Assembly: GCF_024642085.1 (NCBI RefSeq)
Contig: NZ_JAHEBV010000003.1
Location: forward strand, 62,001 to 126,000
Origin: Novosphingobium sp.
GTDB lineage: Bacteria > Pseudomonadota > Alphaproteobacteria > Sphingomonadales > Sphingomonadaceae
Reading direction: 5' to 3'
Length of the DNA: 64,000 nucleotides
Notes under the pieces: model-generated
What the model was told of the DNA's origin: nothing
The model's database searches: none
The model's input: the letters and a program-made list of their open reading frames with translations, nothing else
Shown here: in pieces, positions 1 to 9,316 of the stretch
Numbering within the stretch: position 1 is the first letter of the stretch
Layout of the letters: every line of letters starts with the position of its first letter
Translations under genes and position numbers: made by a program

Positions 1-545
1 AATCGCTCCCGGTCGCGTTCGACGACCGAGAATATGGCGCTGTCGCGCTCAAAGCCGGTCCAGGTAATCCGTTCATTGCGCAGCACCCCGTCCAGGCTTG
101 CGCCGATCTTGCGGCAGGCCGCCTGGCTGCGGGCATTGCGGGTGTCCACGGAAAAAAAGATCCGCTTCAGTCCGCAACGAAAACCGTGGGCCAGCATCAG
201 GCGCTTGAGCGGGCCGTTAATGCGCCCGCCGCGGAATTGCGGCCGCAGATAGGTGTTGCCGATTTCCGAGCTGCGCCACGCGGCGTTGGTGCCTATCCAC
301 GCAGTCATTCCGGCCAGCTCGCCATCGACCAGGATGGCAAAGGGAAGACGTTCGACACCGCAGATCAGCGCGGTGAAACTGTCGTCGAAATGGCCGGCAC
401 CATAGGACACGCCGTACATATCCCAGATCGCCTCATCCTCGGCGCAGGCAGCGCGCAAGCCATCGCGGTGGCGCTCTTCCAGGGGTTCAAGCCGAAGATC
501 TCCATCTTCCAGAACGGTCAGCAAGCCCAGCGGATCCGGCATCAT
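1..545 (-). CDS. GNAT family N-acetyltransferase (partial, cut by window start)
   Basis: My reading of the minus strand gives an open frame from ATG at 545 to the window edge, about 181 residues with no stop. The sequence looks like the RimJ/RimL-type branch of the GNAT family, which transfers acetyl from acetyl-CoA to an amine: an N-terminal segment LRLEPLEERH, a central strand FAILVDGELAGMT, then IGNTYLRPQFRGGRIN (the acetyl-CoA loop region) and a late NARSQAACRKIGA segment typical of the fold. The start ATG overlaps the stop of the thymidine kinase gene (ATGA), so the two are translationally coupled. Substrate unknown; the C-terminus lies outside the window. Confidence 0.8.
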   Translation of the reverse strand, partial: MMPDPLGLLTVLEDGDLRLEPLEERHRDGLRAACAEDEAIWDMYGVSYGAGHFDDSFTALICGVERLPFAILVDGELAGMTAWIGTNAAWRSSEIGNTYLRPQFRGGRINGPLKRLMLAHGFRCGLKRIFFSVDTRNARSQAACRKIGASLDGVLRNERITWTGFERDSAIFSVVERDRER

Positions 546-1120
546 CGACCCAGCGCCTCGACAAAGTGGCGGCGGCACAGCGCAACATAGCGGTCGTTGC
601 CGCCGATTTCGGTCTGGGCACCGTGCTGGACGGCAACACCGCTGGCATCGACCCGCAGGTTCATGGTCGATTTTCGGCCGCAATGGCACACCGCCTTCAG
701 TTCAACCAGGTTGTCGGCAATCCCCAGCAAGACTTTTGCACCAGGAAAAAGCTCGCCCTGAAAATCGGTGCGCAGCCCATAGCACAGCACCGGGATGCCC
801 GCCTGATCGGCCACGCGGGCAAGCTGCCACACCTGCGCTTCTGTCAGGAACTGCGCCTCATCCACCAGGACGCAGGCCAGCGGCTCAACACGGGTGGCGG
901 CTGTGATCCGTTCCCACAGATCGGTAACTTCAGCAAAGCGGTGGGCGTCCGCCCCCAGCCCGATGCGGCTTTCGATCGCCTTTTGATCGCTGCGATGGTC
1001 CAGGGCCGCGGTCCACAGCATTGTCGCCATGCCGCGCTCACGATAATTGAAATCGGCCTGCAGCAGCGTGGTCGATTTTCCCGCATTCATGCTGGCGTAG
1101 TAAAAGTACAGCTTGGCCAT
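542..1120 (-). CDS. tdk: Thymidine kinase (type II)
   Basis: Phosphorylates thymidine to dTMP with ATP in the pyrimidine salvage pathway (cytosol). The 192-residue product begins MAKLYFYYASMNAGKST, with the phosphate-binding loop at residues 9-17, the DEAQF segment carrying the catalytic base at about 88, and a C-terminal zinc-binding part with Cys145, Cys147, Cys182 and His185. Length and motifs fit the type II (human TK1-like) family. The open frame extends 26 codons upstream, but the family start is the ATG at 1120. The stop overlaps the start of the downstream GNAT gene. Confidence 0.93.
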   Translation of the reverse strand: MAKLYFYYASMNAGKSTTLLQADFNYRERGMATMLWTAALDHRSDQKAIESRIGLGADAHRFAEVTDLWERITAATRVEPLACVLVDEAQFLTEAQVWQLARVADQAGIPVLCYGLRTDFQGELFPGAKVLLGIADNLVELKAVCHCGRKSTMNLRVDASGVAVQHGAQTEIGGNDRYVALCRRHFVEALGR

Positions 1121-1224
1121 CGCCCGATCAGATAGGGTGTTTGCCGGCAAAGACCAGTGCGATTGACAGGTAGCCGGCGCAGGCCCAGCCTTGCGCACGG
1201 CACATCAGGTCGCAGGAGAGTGAA

Positions 1225-1785
1225 ATGCGGGCAGGCCATGCTGCGGCAATCTTGCTGTTTTGTTCCGGCGCCGCCGAACCGACCCATCGTTATGCCCTGG
1301 GGCCGGGCAGCGATGTCAGCGCAAAGGTCGGTTTTTTCGGGCTGGCAAGCAAGACTGCGACGTTTCCGCGAATGAGTGGGTCCATTGCCTTGCAGCCCGG
1401 GCGGCTTGATACGATCAACCTTGATGTCACGCTTGATGCCACTGCCCTGAAGGCAGGTGATAGCGTCACGCAGAAACGGCTGATGGGAAAGGACTTTTTC
1501 GACGTCGCCCGTTATCCGACCATCGCCTTTTCCGGGCGCCGCATGGTAATGAGCGGCCCGCTCACTGCGACAGTCGATGGGCAGATCACGGCGCGCGGTG
1601 TGACCCGGCCGACGCGTCTGGACGTTACCTTCGACCAGCCCCCTTCCCGCGCGACGGGCCGCGATCCGGTTGGTTTCACCGCAAGGACTGTGATCGACCG
1701 GCGTGATTTTGGCATGACAGCCTACAGCTTTATCGTGGGCAAGAAGGTCGCGATAACCATCAAAGCGCAAATGGTGCCGACATAA
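1225..1785 (+). CDS. YceI family periplasmic protein
   Basis: A 186-residue member of the YceI lipocalin-like family; these are exported barrels that bind long isoprenoid or amphiphilic ligands. A short hydrophobic signal-like segment (residues 5-17) is followed by the YceI pattern: RYALGPGSDVSAKVGFFG near residue 23, KTATFPRMSG, the DVTLDATAL strand, KDFFDVARYPTIAF and a terminal strand with RRDFGMT. A good Shine-Dalgarno (aggaga) precedes the ATG. A second copy of the same length follows 126 bases downstream. The ligand is not known. Confidence 0.85.
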   Translation: MRAGHAAAILLFCSGAAEPTHRYALGPGSDVSAKVGFFGLASKTATFPRMSGSIALQPGRLDTINLDVTLDATALKAGDSVTQKRLMGKDFFDVARYPTIAFSGRRMVMSGPLTATVDGQITARGVTRPTRLDVTFDQPPSRATGRDPVGFTARTVIDRRDFGMTAYSFIVGKKVAITIKAQMVPT

Positions 1786-1911
1786 CACGCGAAACCGGGG
1801 GCCTAACGGCACATCATCGCCCTGTCGCAAAGCGGACACGTTAAGCCCCGGCGTTAACATAATCGAAAGGCTGTTTGGCGAACCTGCGTTAGGGATATCA
1901 CGGGGTGCCAA

Positions 1912-2472
1912 ATGCGGATTTTTCTTTCACTTGTGCCGTTGCTGGCAACTGCGGCGGCGCAGCCTGCCTACCGTTATTAGCTGGATAGCAGCGCAAGCGC
2001 TATCGACGCCAAAGTGACAGTTCTTGGCATCGCAAAGAAGACTGCCCAATTTCCGAGAATGTCAGGCGCAATGGCTTTCACGCCGGGACAATTGGGCGCG
2101 TTCGATCTGGATGTCGCAGTGGATGCCCGCGCTATGGCGACACGCGACAAGGCGATTGGCGATCAGCTGAAAGGGCCGAACTTCCTTGATGTGGCGCATC
2201 ACCCTGTGGTCAGCTTTTCGGGCCAGCGTATGACCATGACCGGGGCGACAACGGCCCAGGTATCGGGCCAACTTACCGCCCGCGGCACGACCCGCCCCGC
2301 CATGATGAGCATTACTTTCGCCACACCGCCAGCCGAAGTGACCGGACGCGAGCCCGTGCGCATTACCGCCAGGACGACGATTGATCGCCGCCAATTCGGC
2401 ATGAACGGTTATTCGGGACTGGTTGGCAAGGACGTGACCATTACGATCAACGCCCGGATGGTGCCGGACTAG
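1912..2472 (+). pseudogene. YceI family protein, tandem copy interrupted by in-frame TAG
   Basis: Reading from ATG at 1912 gives a signal-like peptide MRIFLSLVPLLATAAAQPAYRY, then TAG at 1978-1980, then the rest of a YceI domain in the same frame to the stop at 2472. Ignoring the TAG the product would be 186 residues, the same as the upstream copy, so a single base change explains the break. The remainder (from the ATG at 2014) lacks the export signal and the first strand. The body keeps YceI features (TAQFPRMSG, FLDVAHHPVVSF, RRQFGMNGYSG) and shows no frameshift. A recent nonsense mutation, amber suppression or a sequencing error are all possible. Confidence 0.8.
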
Positions 2473-2870
2473 GGTTCTTCGTCACCCAGATCGCGCTGGA
2501 CCTTGGGATCGCGCAGGAGCTTTTCGATCTTCTCCGCCTCGTCAAATGTTTCGTCGGGCAGAAACTTGATCTTTGCCGCGTATTTGAGCCGCAGCTTGCC
2601 TGCGACTTCCTTTTGAAAGAACGCGGTGTGGGTGCGCAGCGCTTTCAGCACCACCGCCTCGTCCTCACCCAGCAGCGGCTTCACGAACACCGTCGCGTGG
2701 CGCAGGTCGGGCGACATGCGCACTTCCGTAACGCTGACCGCGTGGGCCGTCAGCACGTCATCGTGGACCATCTGCCGGGTCAGCAGATCGCTGATGACAT
2801 GACGGACCTGCTCACCCACCTTGAGCAGGCGGACCGAACGGGTTTCAAGGTTAGCGCTGGGCTGAGCCAT
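2469..2870 (-). CDS. rbfA: 30S ribosome-binding factor A
   Basis: RbfA is a KH-fold protein that binds the 30S subunit and assists late 16S rRNA maturation and cold adaptation. The 133-residue product has the expected [19 protein letters not shown] start, the [19 protein letters not shown] core and the [15 protein letters not shown] end. It is the last gene of the rimP-nusA-ylxR-infB operon. Its start lies 20 bases inside the end of the unfamiliar gene upstream, and its stop overlaps by four bases the stop of the convergent YceI copy. The truB gene that commonly follows rbfA is not here. Confidence 0.93.
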   Translation of the reverse strand: MAQPSANLETRSVRLLKVGEQVRHVISDLLTRQMVHDDVLTAHAVSVTEVRMSPDLRHATVFVKPLLGEDEAVVLKALRTHTAFFQKEVAGKLRLKYAAKIKFLPDETFDEAEKIEKLLRDPKVQRDLGDEEP

Positions 2871-3330
2871 TTTTGCAATATGCCTTGATATTTTGTGAGT
2901 TCAAACGGGCCATTTCGCGATTGTATGCCCTGAAATAGCTAGTGATCGCATTACCACATGCTGTTTTGGGGGGATCGAAGTCGCAGCAAAAGTGCCCCTT
3001 AACACTAAATATGCCATCGAAATCAGGTCCGGCGAAAGGCGACAGACCGCCGGCACCCATCCCACTAACTTCGCAAACACCCTCTGCCGCAAGTGTTGCA
3101 ACGACACCGTTGTGGCTCATCAGCAAAAATCGACGATCGCCACGATAGAAATTCGCCTCCGCGTCCTTGAAAGGATCGCGCCTGCCGACCTCGGAAACGC
3201 AAGCCAAGACTTTGTCATTAAGGCCAGCTCGCTCGGCCCGATGCAGCAGAAACCAAACCGACGATACAAGTCCTGCGATGAGCACCGTCGCAAGTGCAAT
3301 CGCAGAATAAAGCAACCGGCTGCTCTTCAA
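2851..3330 (-). CDS. Hypothetical single-pass membrane/exported protein inside the infB-rbfA operon
   Basis: I do not recognise this 159-residue protein. It has one N-terminal hydrophobic helix (about residues 8-29) and then a soluble region rich in cysteine ([28 protein letters not shown]), as in an exported, disulfide-bonded domain. The first codon is TTG with an AGGA box 8 bases upstream. It sits between infB and rbfA and its 3' end overlaps rbfA by 20 bases, so it is probably co-transcribed and coupled. The DNA here looks less GC-rich than infB or nusA, suggesting later insertion. Function unknown. Confidence 0.6.
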   Translation of the reverse strand: MKSSRLLYSAIALATVLIAGLVSSVWFLLHRAERAGLNDKVLACVSEVGRRDPFKDAEANFYRGDRRFLLMSHNGVVATLAAEGVCEVSGMGAGGLSPFAGPDFDGIFSVKGHFCCDFDPPKTACGNAITSYFRAYNREMARLNSQNIKAYCKNGSAQR

Positions 3331-3355
3331 TGCAATATCCTAAGTTCGGGAAGAA

Positions 3356-5878
3356 TTACAACGTCCGTTCGCGCTCTTCCACCTCGAACACTTCGAGCAT
3401 ATCGCCCGCCTTGATGTCGTTGGTGTCCTGCAGCAACACGCCGCATTCCAGGCCAGCGCGGACTTCGGGGACATCGTCCTTGAAGCGCCGCAGCGAGGCG
3501 ATCGTGGTTTTGGAAACGATGACATCCTGACGGGTAAGACGGGCAAACAGGCCCTTCTTGATCCCGCCTTCGAGCACCAGCAGACCCGCCGCCTTGTCGC
3601 GCTTGCCGGCCGGGAACACGTCCTTGACCTCGGCGCGGCCGACCACGTGTTCGATCCGTTCCGGACCCCAGATGCCGGCCATCTCTTTCGCGATTTCGTC
3701 GGTCAGGTGATAGATCACATCGAAGTATTTCATCTGCACCTTCTGGCGCTCGATCATCTCGCGCGCCTTGGCGTTGGGGCGGACGTGGAAGCCGATGATC
3801 GGCGCGCCGGTGGCCGCCGCCAGCGACACGTCGCTTTCCGTAATCGCGCCAACGCCCGATTGCAGCACCTTGACCTTGATTTCGTCGTTCGACAGCTTGT
3901 TGAGCGCATTGACGATCGCTTCGGTCGATCCCTGCACGTCGCTTTTGACCACAACCGGGTATTCGATCACATCGGACTTGGCCTTCAGCGCCGAGAACAT
4001 GTTTTCCAGGCTGGCAGGCGTCGTTGTGGTGCGCTTGGCCGTGGCCTTTTCCTGGCGGTAGGCGGCGACTTCGCGGGCGCGGGTCTCGGTGTCGACCACA
4101 GCCAGGGTGTCCCCGGCCATCGGCACGCCGCCGATCCCCAGCACTTCAACCGGGAGCGAGGGCGGCGCGATCTTCACCTGGCGGCCCTTGTCATCCAGCA
4201 TTGCGCGGACGCGGCCCGAATGGGTGCCGACCACCAGAATGTCACCGACCTTCAGCGTGCCGCGGTTGACCAGAACTGTCGCCAGCGGGCCCTTGCCCTT
4301 GTCAAGCTTGGCCTCGATCACCGTGGCTTCGGCGCCGCGATCAGGATTGGCCTTCATTTCCATCACTTCGGCCTGAAGCAGGATCTTTTCGATCAGTTCG
4401 TCGAGCCCGGCCTTGGTCTTGGCCGAAACCTCTACGTCCTGAACATCGCCGCTCATCGCCTCGACCACGATTTCGTGTTCAAGCAGGCGCTCGCGGATTT
4501 TCTGGGGTGCGAACTCGGGCTTGTCGGCCTTGGTGATCGCCACGATCATCGGCACGCCGGCTGCCTTTGTGTGATTGATCGCCTCAATCGTCTGGGGCAT
4601 TAGCCCGTCATCGCCGGCCACCACGAGGATCACGATGTCCGTCACATTGGCACCGCGCTGGCGCATCTCGGTGAAGGCTTCGTGGCCCGGCGTATCGAGG
4701 AAGGTGATCAGATCGCCGCCCTTGGTCTTGATCTGGTAGGCGCCGATATGCTGAGTGATGCCGCCTGCTTCGCCGCGCACTACATCGGTTCCGCGCAGCG
4801 CATCCAGCAAGCTGGTCTTGCCGTGATCGACGTGGCCCATGATTGTCACCACCGGCGGACGCGGTTGCAACGTTTCGGGCGCATCGACATCGACGGCGGT
4901 GTCGATATCGACATCACTTTCCGAAACGCGTTCAATGTTGTGGCCGAACTCTTCAACCAGCAGTTCGGCAGTATCCTGATCGATCGTCTGGTTGACGGTG
5001 ACCATCATGCCCATCTTGAACAGCGCCTTGACCAGGTCGGCGCCCTTTTCGGCCATGCGGTTGGCCAGTTCCTGCACGGTGATCGCTTCGGGCACGATCA
5101 CGTCGCGGACTTGCTTTTCACGCGGCGCGGACTGTCCGGCAAAGTGGGCGCGCTTTTCCTTTTCGCGGGCGCGCTTCAGCGCGGCGAGGCTGCGCGCGCG
5201 GGCGCCTTCATCCTCGTTCAGCGCGCGGGTAACCGTCAGCTTGCCTGCATGGCGGCGCTGGTCGGTGCCGCTCTTGTCGCGCGGGTGGGCGGGCTTTTTC
5301 GAAGCAGGCGGCGCCGGTTCGGGCCGCTTGGGCGCAGCCACCGGGGTAAAGCGGCGCGGCGCGGGGGCTGCGGTGCGCGTCTCTTCACCCATGTCCTCGT
5401 CGGCCGCTGCCGCTGGCTCTTCGGCCGCAGGTTCGGCAGCCGGGGCAGACGCAGGAGCGGCAGCCGCTTCGGCTTCGGCCTTGCGATTATCTTCGGCGCG
5501 GCGGCGTTCATCCTCAATCGAACGGGCCCGTTCCTCGGTCTCGCGCTCGGTCTGAGCGGCCAGCACGGTCAGGCGGGCTTCCTCGGCCTCTCGCTGGAGG
5601 CGGGCGACGCGCTCCTGCGGGGTTTCGTTCGACGCGGCAGGCTTGGGCGCAGCCGGCTTGGGCGCGGCGACAACGGGAGCGGGCGGCGGCGGCGGCGGCG
5701 GCGCAGCCTCAACCTCGGCCGCACCGGGCTTGCCGATCAGCTTGCGGCGTTTAACCTCGACCACCACCTTGTTGGTGCGACCGTGGCTGAAGGTCTGCTG
5801 GACCTGCCCCGCTTCGACCGAACGCTTCAGCCCCAAAGGCTTCCTGCCCAGCGTCGGTTTGTTATCGGTATCGCTCAT
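3356..5878 (-). CDS. infB: Translation initiation factor IF-2
   Basis: GTPase that places fMet-tRNA on the 30S subunit and promotes subunit joining. The 840-residue protein starts with [20 protein letters not shown], passes through a long Ala/Pro/Glu-rich charged linker (about 60-230), an IF2_N segment (about 265-320), and the G domain from about residue 343: GHVDHGKTS, the GGITQHIG switch, DTPGHEAF, and ITKADKP where NKxD is usual. Domains II-IV follow to the C-terminal VEERERTL. I use the ATG at 5878, two codons inside the longest frame. It lies downstream of nusA and ylxR in the conserved order. Confidence 0.96.
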   Translation of the reverse strand: MSDTDNKPTLGRKPLGLKRSVEAGQVQQTFSHGRTNKVVVEVKRRKLIGKPGAAEVEAAPPPPPPPAPVVAAPKPAAPKPAASNETPQERVARLQREAEEARLTVLAAQTERETEERARSIEDERRRAEDNRKAEAEAAAAPASAPAAEPAAEEPAAAADEDMGEETRTAAPAPRRFTPVAAPKRPEPAPPASKKPAHPRDKSGTDQRRHAGKLTVTRALNEDEGARARSLAALKRAREKEKRAHFAGQSAPREKQVRDVIVPEAITVQELANRMAEKGADLVKALFKMGMMVTVNQTIDQDTAELLVEEFGHNIERVSESDVDIDTAVDVDAPETLQPRPPVVTIMGHVDHGKTSLLDALRGTDVVRGEAGGITQHIGAYQIKTKGGDLITFLDTPGHEAFTEMRQRGANVTDIVILVVAGDDGLMPQTIEAINHTKAAGVPMIVAITKADKPEFAPQKIRERLLEHEIVVEAMSGDVQDVEVSAKTKAGLDELIEKILLQAEVMEMKANPDRGAEATVIEAKLDKGKGPLATVLVNRGTLKVGDILVVGTHSGRVRAMLDDKGRQVKIAPPSLPVEVLGIGGVPMAGDTLAVVDTETRAREVAAYRQEKATAKRTTTTPASLENMFSALKAKSDVIEYPVVVKSDVQGSTEAIVNALNKLSNDEIKVKVLQSGVGAITESDVSLAAATGAPIIGFHVRPNAKAREMIERQKVQMKYFDVIYHLTDEIAKEMAGIWGPERIEHVVGRAEVKDVFPAGKRDKAAGLLVLEGGIKKGLFARLTRQDVIVSKTTIASLRRFKDDVPEVRAGLECGVLLQDTNDIKAGDMLEVFEVEERERTL

Positions 5879-5913
5879 GTGCACTCAGGTCCTTCAATCT
5901 CAAATCGTCGTCA

Positions 5914-6624
5914 TCAGGCGTGGGCGCCGGCATGGTCTGCCGGTCCTTCGCCGCTGTGTGTTCCGGTCTTCTCGCCCTGCCCCAGAAAGCGCATCAGGCG
6001 CTGGAGGGGAACGGTCAGCCGCTTTGCCGCGGCCGGATCGGTCAGCGCCATGTGGACGACGTTGTCGCGGCCCAATGCCACAGACAGTGTCGTGCGGTCC
6101 AGTGGCAAGGTTACCCCTGCCTTGCCGCTTCCTTCAGCGTCCTGGCCGACTCGCCAGGCCTGATCCAGCTTGCGCGAACCGTCTTCGCCGGCGTCTGCCG
6201 CATGGGCCAGCCAGGCGACTCTGCCCTGCCGCGCGTTTTCGGCAATCCGGTCTGATCCGACCAGCAGCCGCCCGCTTTTCATTTCCAGCCCCAGCCGGTC
6301 GGTAAAGGCACGAGTCAAAGCCAACTGGGTGCGCTGGGCCAGATCATCGGGGATCGACAGTGTGGCACCCTTGAAGGCACGCGCCAGAGCACCTTTAAGT
6401 TTGCCCTTCGCCATCGCTTTTTCAAGGTCTGCGCGCCCGACGCCGATCCACGCGCCGCGCCCCGGCGCCCGCGCCAGGGCATCGGGCAGCACTTCTCCGT
6501 CCGGCGAGATTGCCAGGCGGACAAAGTCGTCGCGCACGCCTTGCTCACCGGAAAGGATGCAGGTCCGTTCCGGGGCGTTCGCCAAATTGTCGGAGCTTAG
6601 GCGCTCATTGTGAGGAATCCGCAT
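5914..6624 (-). CDS. YlxR/RnpM family nucleic-acid-binding protein (DUF448)
   Basis: A 236-residue protein of the YlxR (DUF448) family encoded between nusA and infB, the usual location. The N-terminal part (about 14-95) has the family signature RTCILSG followed by FVRLAISPDGEVLPD and PGRGAWIGV; the middle part (about 105-185) resembles an L7Ae-like domain (LALTRAFTDRLGLEMKSGRLLVGSD), the arrangement found in alphaproteobacteria. The tail is acidic and low in complexity. Its start overlaps the nusA stop by 20 bases. Related proteins bind RNase P RNA or act in rRNA transcription; the role here is inferred. Confidence 0.88.
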   Translation of the reverse strand: MRIPHNERLSSDNLANAPERTCILSGEQGVRDDFVRLAISPDGEVLPDALARAPGRGAWIGVGRADLEKAMAKGKLKGALARAFKGATLSIPDDLAQRTQLALTRAFTDRLGLEMKSGRLLVGSDRIAENARQGRVAWLAHAADAGEDGSRKLDQAWRVGQDAEGSGKAGVTLPLDRTTLSVALGRDNVVHMALTDPAAAKRLTVPLQRLMRFLGQGEKTGTHSGEGPADHAGAHA

Positions 6625-8227
6625 TGGCGGCCTCCTCGTCTGCGAACCAGTGGGCGCGGGCAGCCATGATGATTTCGTTGCCCTGCTCTTCGTTCAAGCC
6701 ATAGTCGCCCAGCACGCCGCCCTTGTCCTCGCTGCGTTCGCTGCGGCGCGGGCCGCTTGGCGCAGGTGAATTGTCACGGCGGCGCTGCTCGACCCGCTTT
6801 TTGGCGATCAGTTCGTCTGTGGCCAGATCGGCCAGATCATCCAGCGTCTTGATCCCGGCTTTACCCAGCGTGACCAGCATCGCTTCGGTCAGGTGCGGGA
6901 TTTCGGCCAGCGCATCTTCGACGCCCAAAGCACGGCGGGCTTCGCGGCTGGCTTCCTCACGGCGCTCCAGCGCTTCGGCAGCACGGCTTTGCAGCTCTTC
7001 GGCCAGTTCGTCGTCGAACCCTTCGATCGTCGCGAGTTCGCTGATTTCGATATAGGCGACTTCTTCCAGCTCGCTGAACCCTTCGGCGACCAGCAGCTGC
7101 GACAGCGTTTCGTCGACGTCGAGTTCCTCCTCGAACATCTTTGAGCGTTCGGCGAATTCCTTTTGGCGCTTTTCGCTCGATTCCGCTTCGGTCATGATGT
7201 CGATCTGGCTACCGGTCAGCTGGCTGGCGAGACGGACATTCTGGCCGCGGCGGCCGATGGCCAGGCTAAGCTGATCATCAGGGACGACCACTTCGATGCG
7301 GCTTTCCTCCTCATCGATCACCACGCGGCTGACCGTGGCCGGCTGCAGCGCGTTGACCACGAAAGTGGCTGTATCTTCCGACCAGGGGATAATGTCGATC
7401 TTCTCGCCCTGCAGTTCCTGTACCACCGCCTGAACGCGGCTGCCCTTCATGCCCACGCAGGCGCCGACCGGATCAATGCTGCTGTCACGGCTGATCACGC
7501 CGATCTTGGCGCGGCTGCCCGGATCGCGGGCGGCGGCCTTGATCTCGATAATACCGTCGTAGATTTCGGGTACTTCCTGCGCGAACAGCTTCTTCATGAA
7601 CTCGGGGTGCGAGCGGCTGAGGAAGATCTGCGGGCCGCGGTTCTGCCGTTCGACCTTGCTGATATAGGCACGGACGCGTTCGCCAGTGCGGGCCACTTCG
7701 CGCGGGATCTGCTGATCGCGGCGGATAACGCCTTCGGCGCGGCCCAGGTTCACGATCACATGGCCGAATTCGACCGATTTGATTACGCCTGTGACAACTT
7801 CGCCGGCGCGGTCCTTGAACTCTTCGAACTGGCGGTCACGTTCAGCATCGCGGACTTTCTGGAAGATCACCTGCTTGGCAGATTGCGCATCGATCCGGCC
7901 CAGATCGACCGGCGGCAGCGGATCGACGATGAAATCGCCCAGCTTGGCGTCGCTGTCGAGCTTTTGCGCGGCTTTCAGATCAACCTGCTTGAAGTAATCG
8001 TCCACTTCCTCGACCACTTCGACGACGCGCCACAAACGCAGGTCGCCGGTGCGCGGATCAAGCTTGGCGCGAATATCGTTTTCCGCGCCATAGCGGTTGC
8101 GTGCGCTTTTCTGGATCGCCTCTTCCATCGCTTCGATGACGATCGACTTATCGATCATCTTTTCGGTCGCGACCGACGTGGCGATCGCTAGCAGTTCGGC
8201 GCGATTGGCAGAAATCGGGCTGGCCAT
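6605..8227 (-). CDS. nusA: Transcription termination/antitermination factor NusA
   Basis: NusA binds RNA polymerase and nascent RNA to control pausing, termination and rRNA antitermination. The 540 residues comprise the N-terminal polymerase-binding domain (1-130), an S1 domain (about 135-200, GEVVTGVIKSVEFGHVIVNLG), two KH domains (about 230-350, with DPVGACVGMKGSRVQ and AIGRRGQNVRLASQL), and C-terminal acidic helix-hairpin-helix repeats (about 355-490). It starts two bases after the rimP stop, and its end overlaps ylxR. Confidence 0.97.
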   Translation of the reverse strand: MASPISANRAELLAIATSVATEKMIDKSIVIEAMEEAIQKSARNRYGAENDIRAKLDPRTGDLRLWRVVEVVEEVDDYFKQVDLKAAQKLDSDAKLGDFIVDPLPPVDLGRIDAQSAKQVIFQKVRDAERDRQFEEFKDRAGEVVTGVIKSVEFGHVIVNLGRAEGVIRRDQQIPREVARTGERVRAYISKVERQNRGPQIFLSRSHPEFMKKLFAQEVPEIYDGIIEIKAAARDPGSRAKIGVISRDSSIDPVGACVGMKGSRVQAVVQELQGEKIDIIPWSEDTATFVVNALQPATVSRVVIDEEESRIEVVVPDDQLSLAIGRRGQNVRLASQLTGSQIDIMTEAESSEKRQKEFAERSKMFEEELDVDETLSQLLVAEGFSELEEVAYIEISELATIEGFDDELAEELQSRAAEALERREEASREARRALGVEDALAEIPHLTEAMLVTLGKAGIKTLDDLADLATDELIAKKRVEQRRRDNSPAPSGPRRSERSEDKGGVLGDYGLNEEQGNEIIMAARAHWFADEEAANADSSQ

Positions 8228-8229
8228 TC

Positions 8230-8790
8230 TTAGTCTTCCTGTTCTTCGAGAAGTTCGTCGGCACCGCTGGCATCCAGCGGGCGGGTTGCGGCAATCAACC
8301 GGTCGGTCAAGACCAGCTTGGCGGAGAAGATATCGGCAATCGGGAACGTCACCGGACCGCTTTTCCGGTCATCGAGGCTAACGGTATCGCCGTCGATCCC
8401 GATCAGGTCACCCTGCAGCGCGGTACGGTTGCCGTCGACCGGATTGGCCAGCTGGACGCGGGCTTCATGTCCGGCCCAGTTGGTAAAATCCTGCGCACGG
8501 GTCAGCGGCCGGTCAATCCCGGGTGAGCTGACTTCAAGCCGGTACGCCTCGGCGATCAGCACCTCGCCCGCCTCTTCCAGCGCATCGATAGCATCGGACA
8601 CGCGGCGCGACAGTTCGGCGCAATCCTCGATCACCAGCTGGCCGGTATCGGGGCGTTCGGCCATGATCTGGAGCGTGTGCTCCTCGTCGCCGATTTCGCC
8701 GCCCTTGAAATAGCGCACGCGCACCAGATCGAAGCCAAGGGCCTGTGCCTCCGGCTCGACAACTTCGGTAATGCGCGCGATATCCGCCAT
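8230..8790 (-). CDS. rimP: Ribosome maturation factor RimP
   Basis: RimP helps assemble the 30S subunit, early in the 3' domain. The 186-residue protein begins MADIARITEVVEPEAQALGFDL and carries the family pattern CAELSRRVSDAIDALEE and the YRLEVSSPGIDRPL block in the N-terminal domain, then the SH3-like C-terminal domain (GDLIGIDGDTVSL) and an acidic tail. The frame is open 44 codons upstream, but conservation starts at the ATG at 8790. It is the first gene of the nusA-infB operon; the 315 bases upstream should hold the operon promoter. Confidence 0.95.
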   Translation of the reverse strand: MADIARITEVVEPEAQALGFDLVRVRYFKGGEIGDEEHTLQIMAERPDTGQLVIEDCAELSRRVSDAIDALEEAGEVLIAEAYRLEVSSPGIDRPLTRAQDFTNWAGHEARVQLANPVDGNRTALQGDLIGIDGDTVSLDDRKSGPVTFPIADIFSAKLVLTDRLIAATRPLDASGADELLEEQED

Positions 8791-9105
8791 GAAAACTCCA
8801 ATACGCCGATGCTGTGACAACGCGGTTTCGCGCCGGCCCCTTTCGGCGCCAGCCCTGACGTTGCGTAACAATATCGGGATGAGCGCCAGATAGGCGCGAG
8901 GTTGCCCAAAAGCAAGCGGCAATGCGTGCCTGTCGTATACTCCGATTGCATTTCCAGCATTTGGCTCTATATACGGTCCAGCTAACGTCGCCTGCGACGG
9001 AACCTTTCGGTCTTTTAACCGGCCACTTCGTTCCCTTACTCGCCACTAATGCTCCTGCGGACACTCGGGCCCGCGGGGTCACTCGTTTCGTGAAAGGAAC
9101 ACATC
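8791..9105. other. Divergent intergenic region between rimP and the cold-shock gene
   Basis: No gene is visible in these 315 bases. The stretch must hold the minus-strand promoter of the rimP operon and the plus-strand promoter plus leader of the cold-shock gene. Its right part (8990-9090) is a leader of about 125 bases, if the promoter candidate at 8946-8973 is right. Confidence 0.5.
8946..8973 (+). promoter_or_regulatory. Candidate housekeeping promoter of the cold-shock gene
   Basis: TTGCAT (8946-8951) and TATATA (8968-8973) lie 16 bases apart and about 130 bases before the cold-shock ATG. The long untranslated leader this implies would match the leader-based control known for csp genes. 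Seen by eye only; alphaproteobacterial promoters vary. Confidence 0.35.
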
Positions 9106-9312
9106 ATGCCAGTAGGCACCGTAAAGTTTTTCAATGCCGCCAAGGGTTATGGCTTCATCGCTCCTGATGGCGGCGGCGCAGACAGCTTCGTCCACATCTC
9201 TGCGGTTGAGCGCGCCGGAATGGCCACGCTTGACAAGGATCAGCGCGTCAAGTTCGACGTTGAAACGGACAACCGTGGCAAAGCCTCGGCCGTGAACCTC
9301 GAATCCGCGTAA
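9106..9312 (+). CDS. Cold-shock domain protein
   Basis: A 68-residue single cold-shock domain, a small OB-fold RNA/DNA chaperone that melts RNA structure. Both nucleic-acid-binding motifs are present: KGYGFIAPD (RNP1-type, residues 14-22) and DSFVHISAV (RNP2-type, 27-35). A strong Shine-Dalgarno (aaagga) precedes the ATG. It is followed after four bases by an IF-1 gene, so both are probably made from one transcript. Confidence 0.95.
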   Translation: MPVGTVKFFNAAKGYGFIAPDGGGADSFVHISAVERAGMATLDKDQRVKFDVETDNRGKASAVNLESA

Positions 9313-9316
9313 GATC

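Noticed and set aside
4682..6163. Long plus-strand open frame opposite infB and ylxR
   Set aside because: Antisense shadow of two well-supported genes in GC-rich DNA; repetitive, improbable composition.
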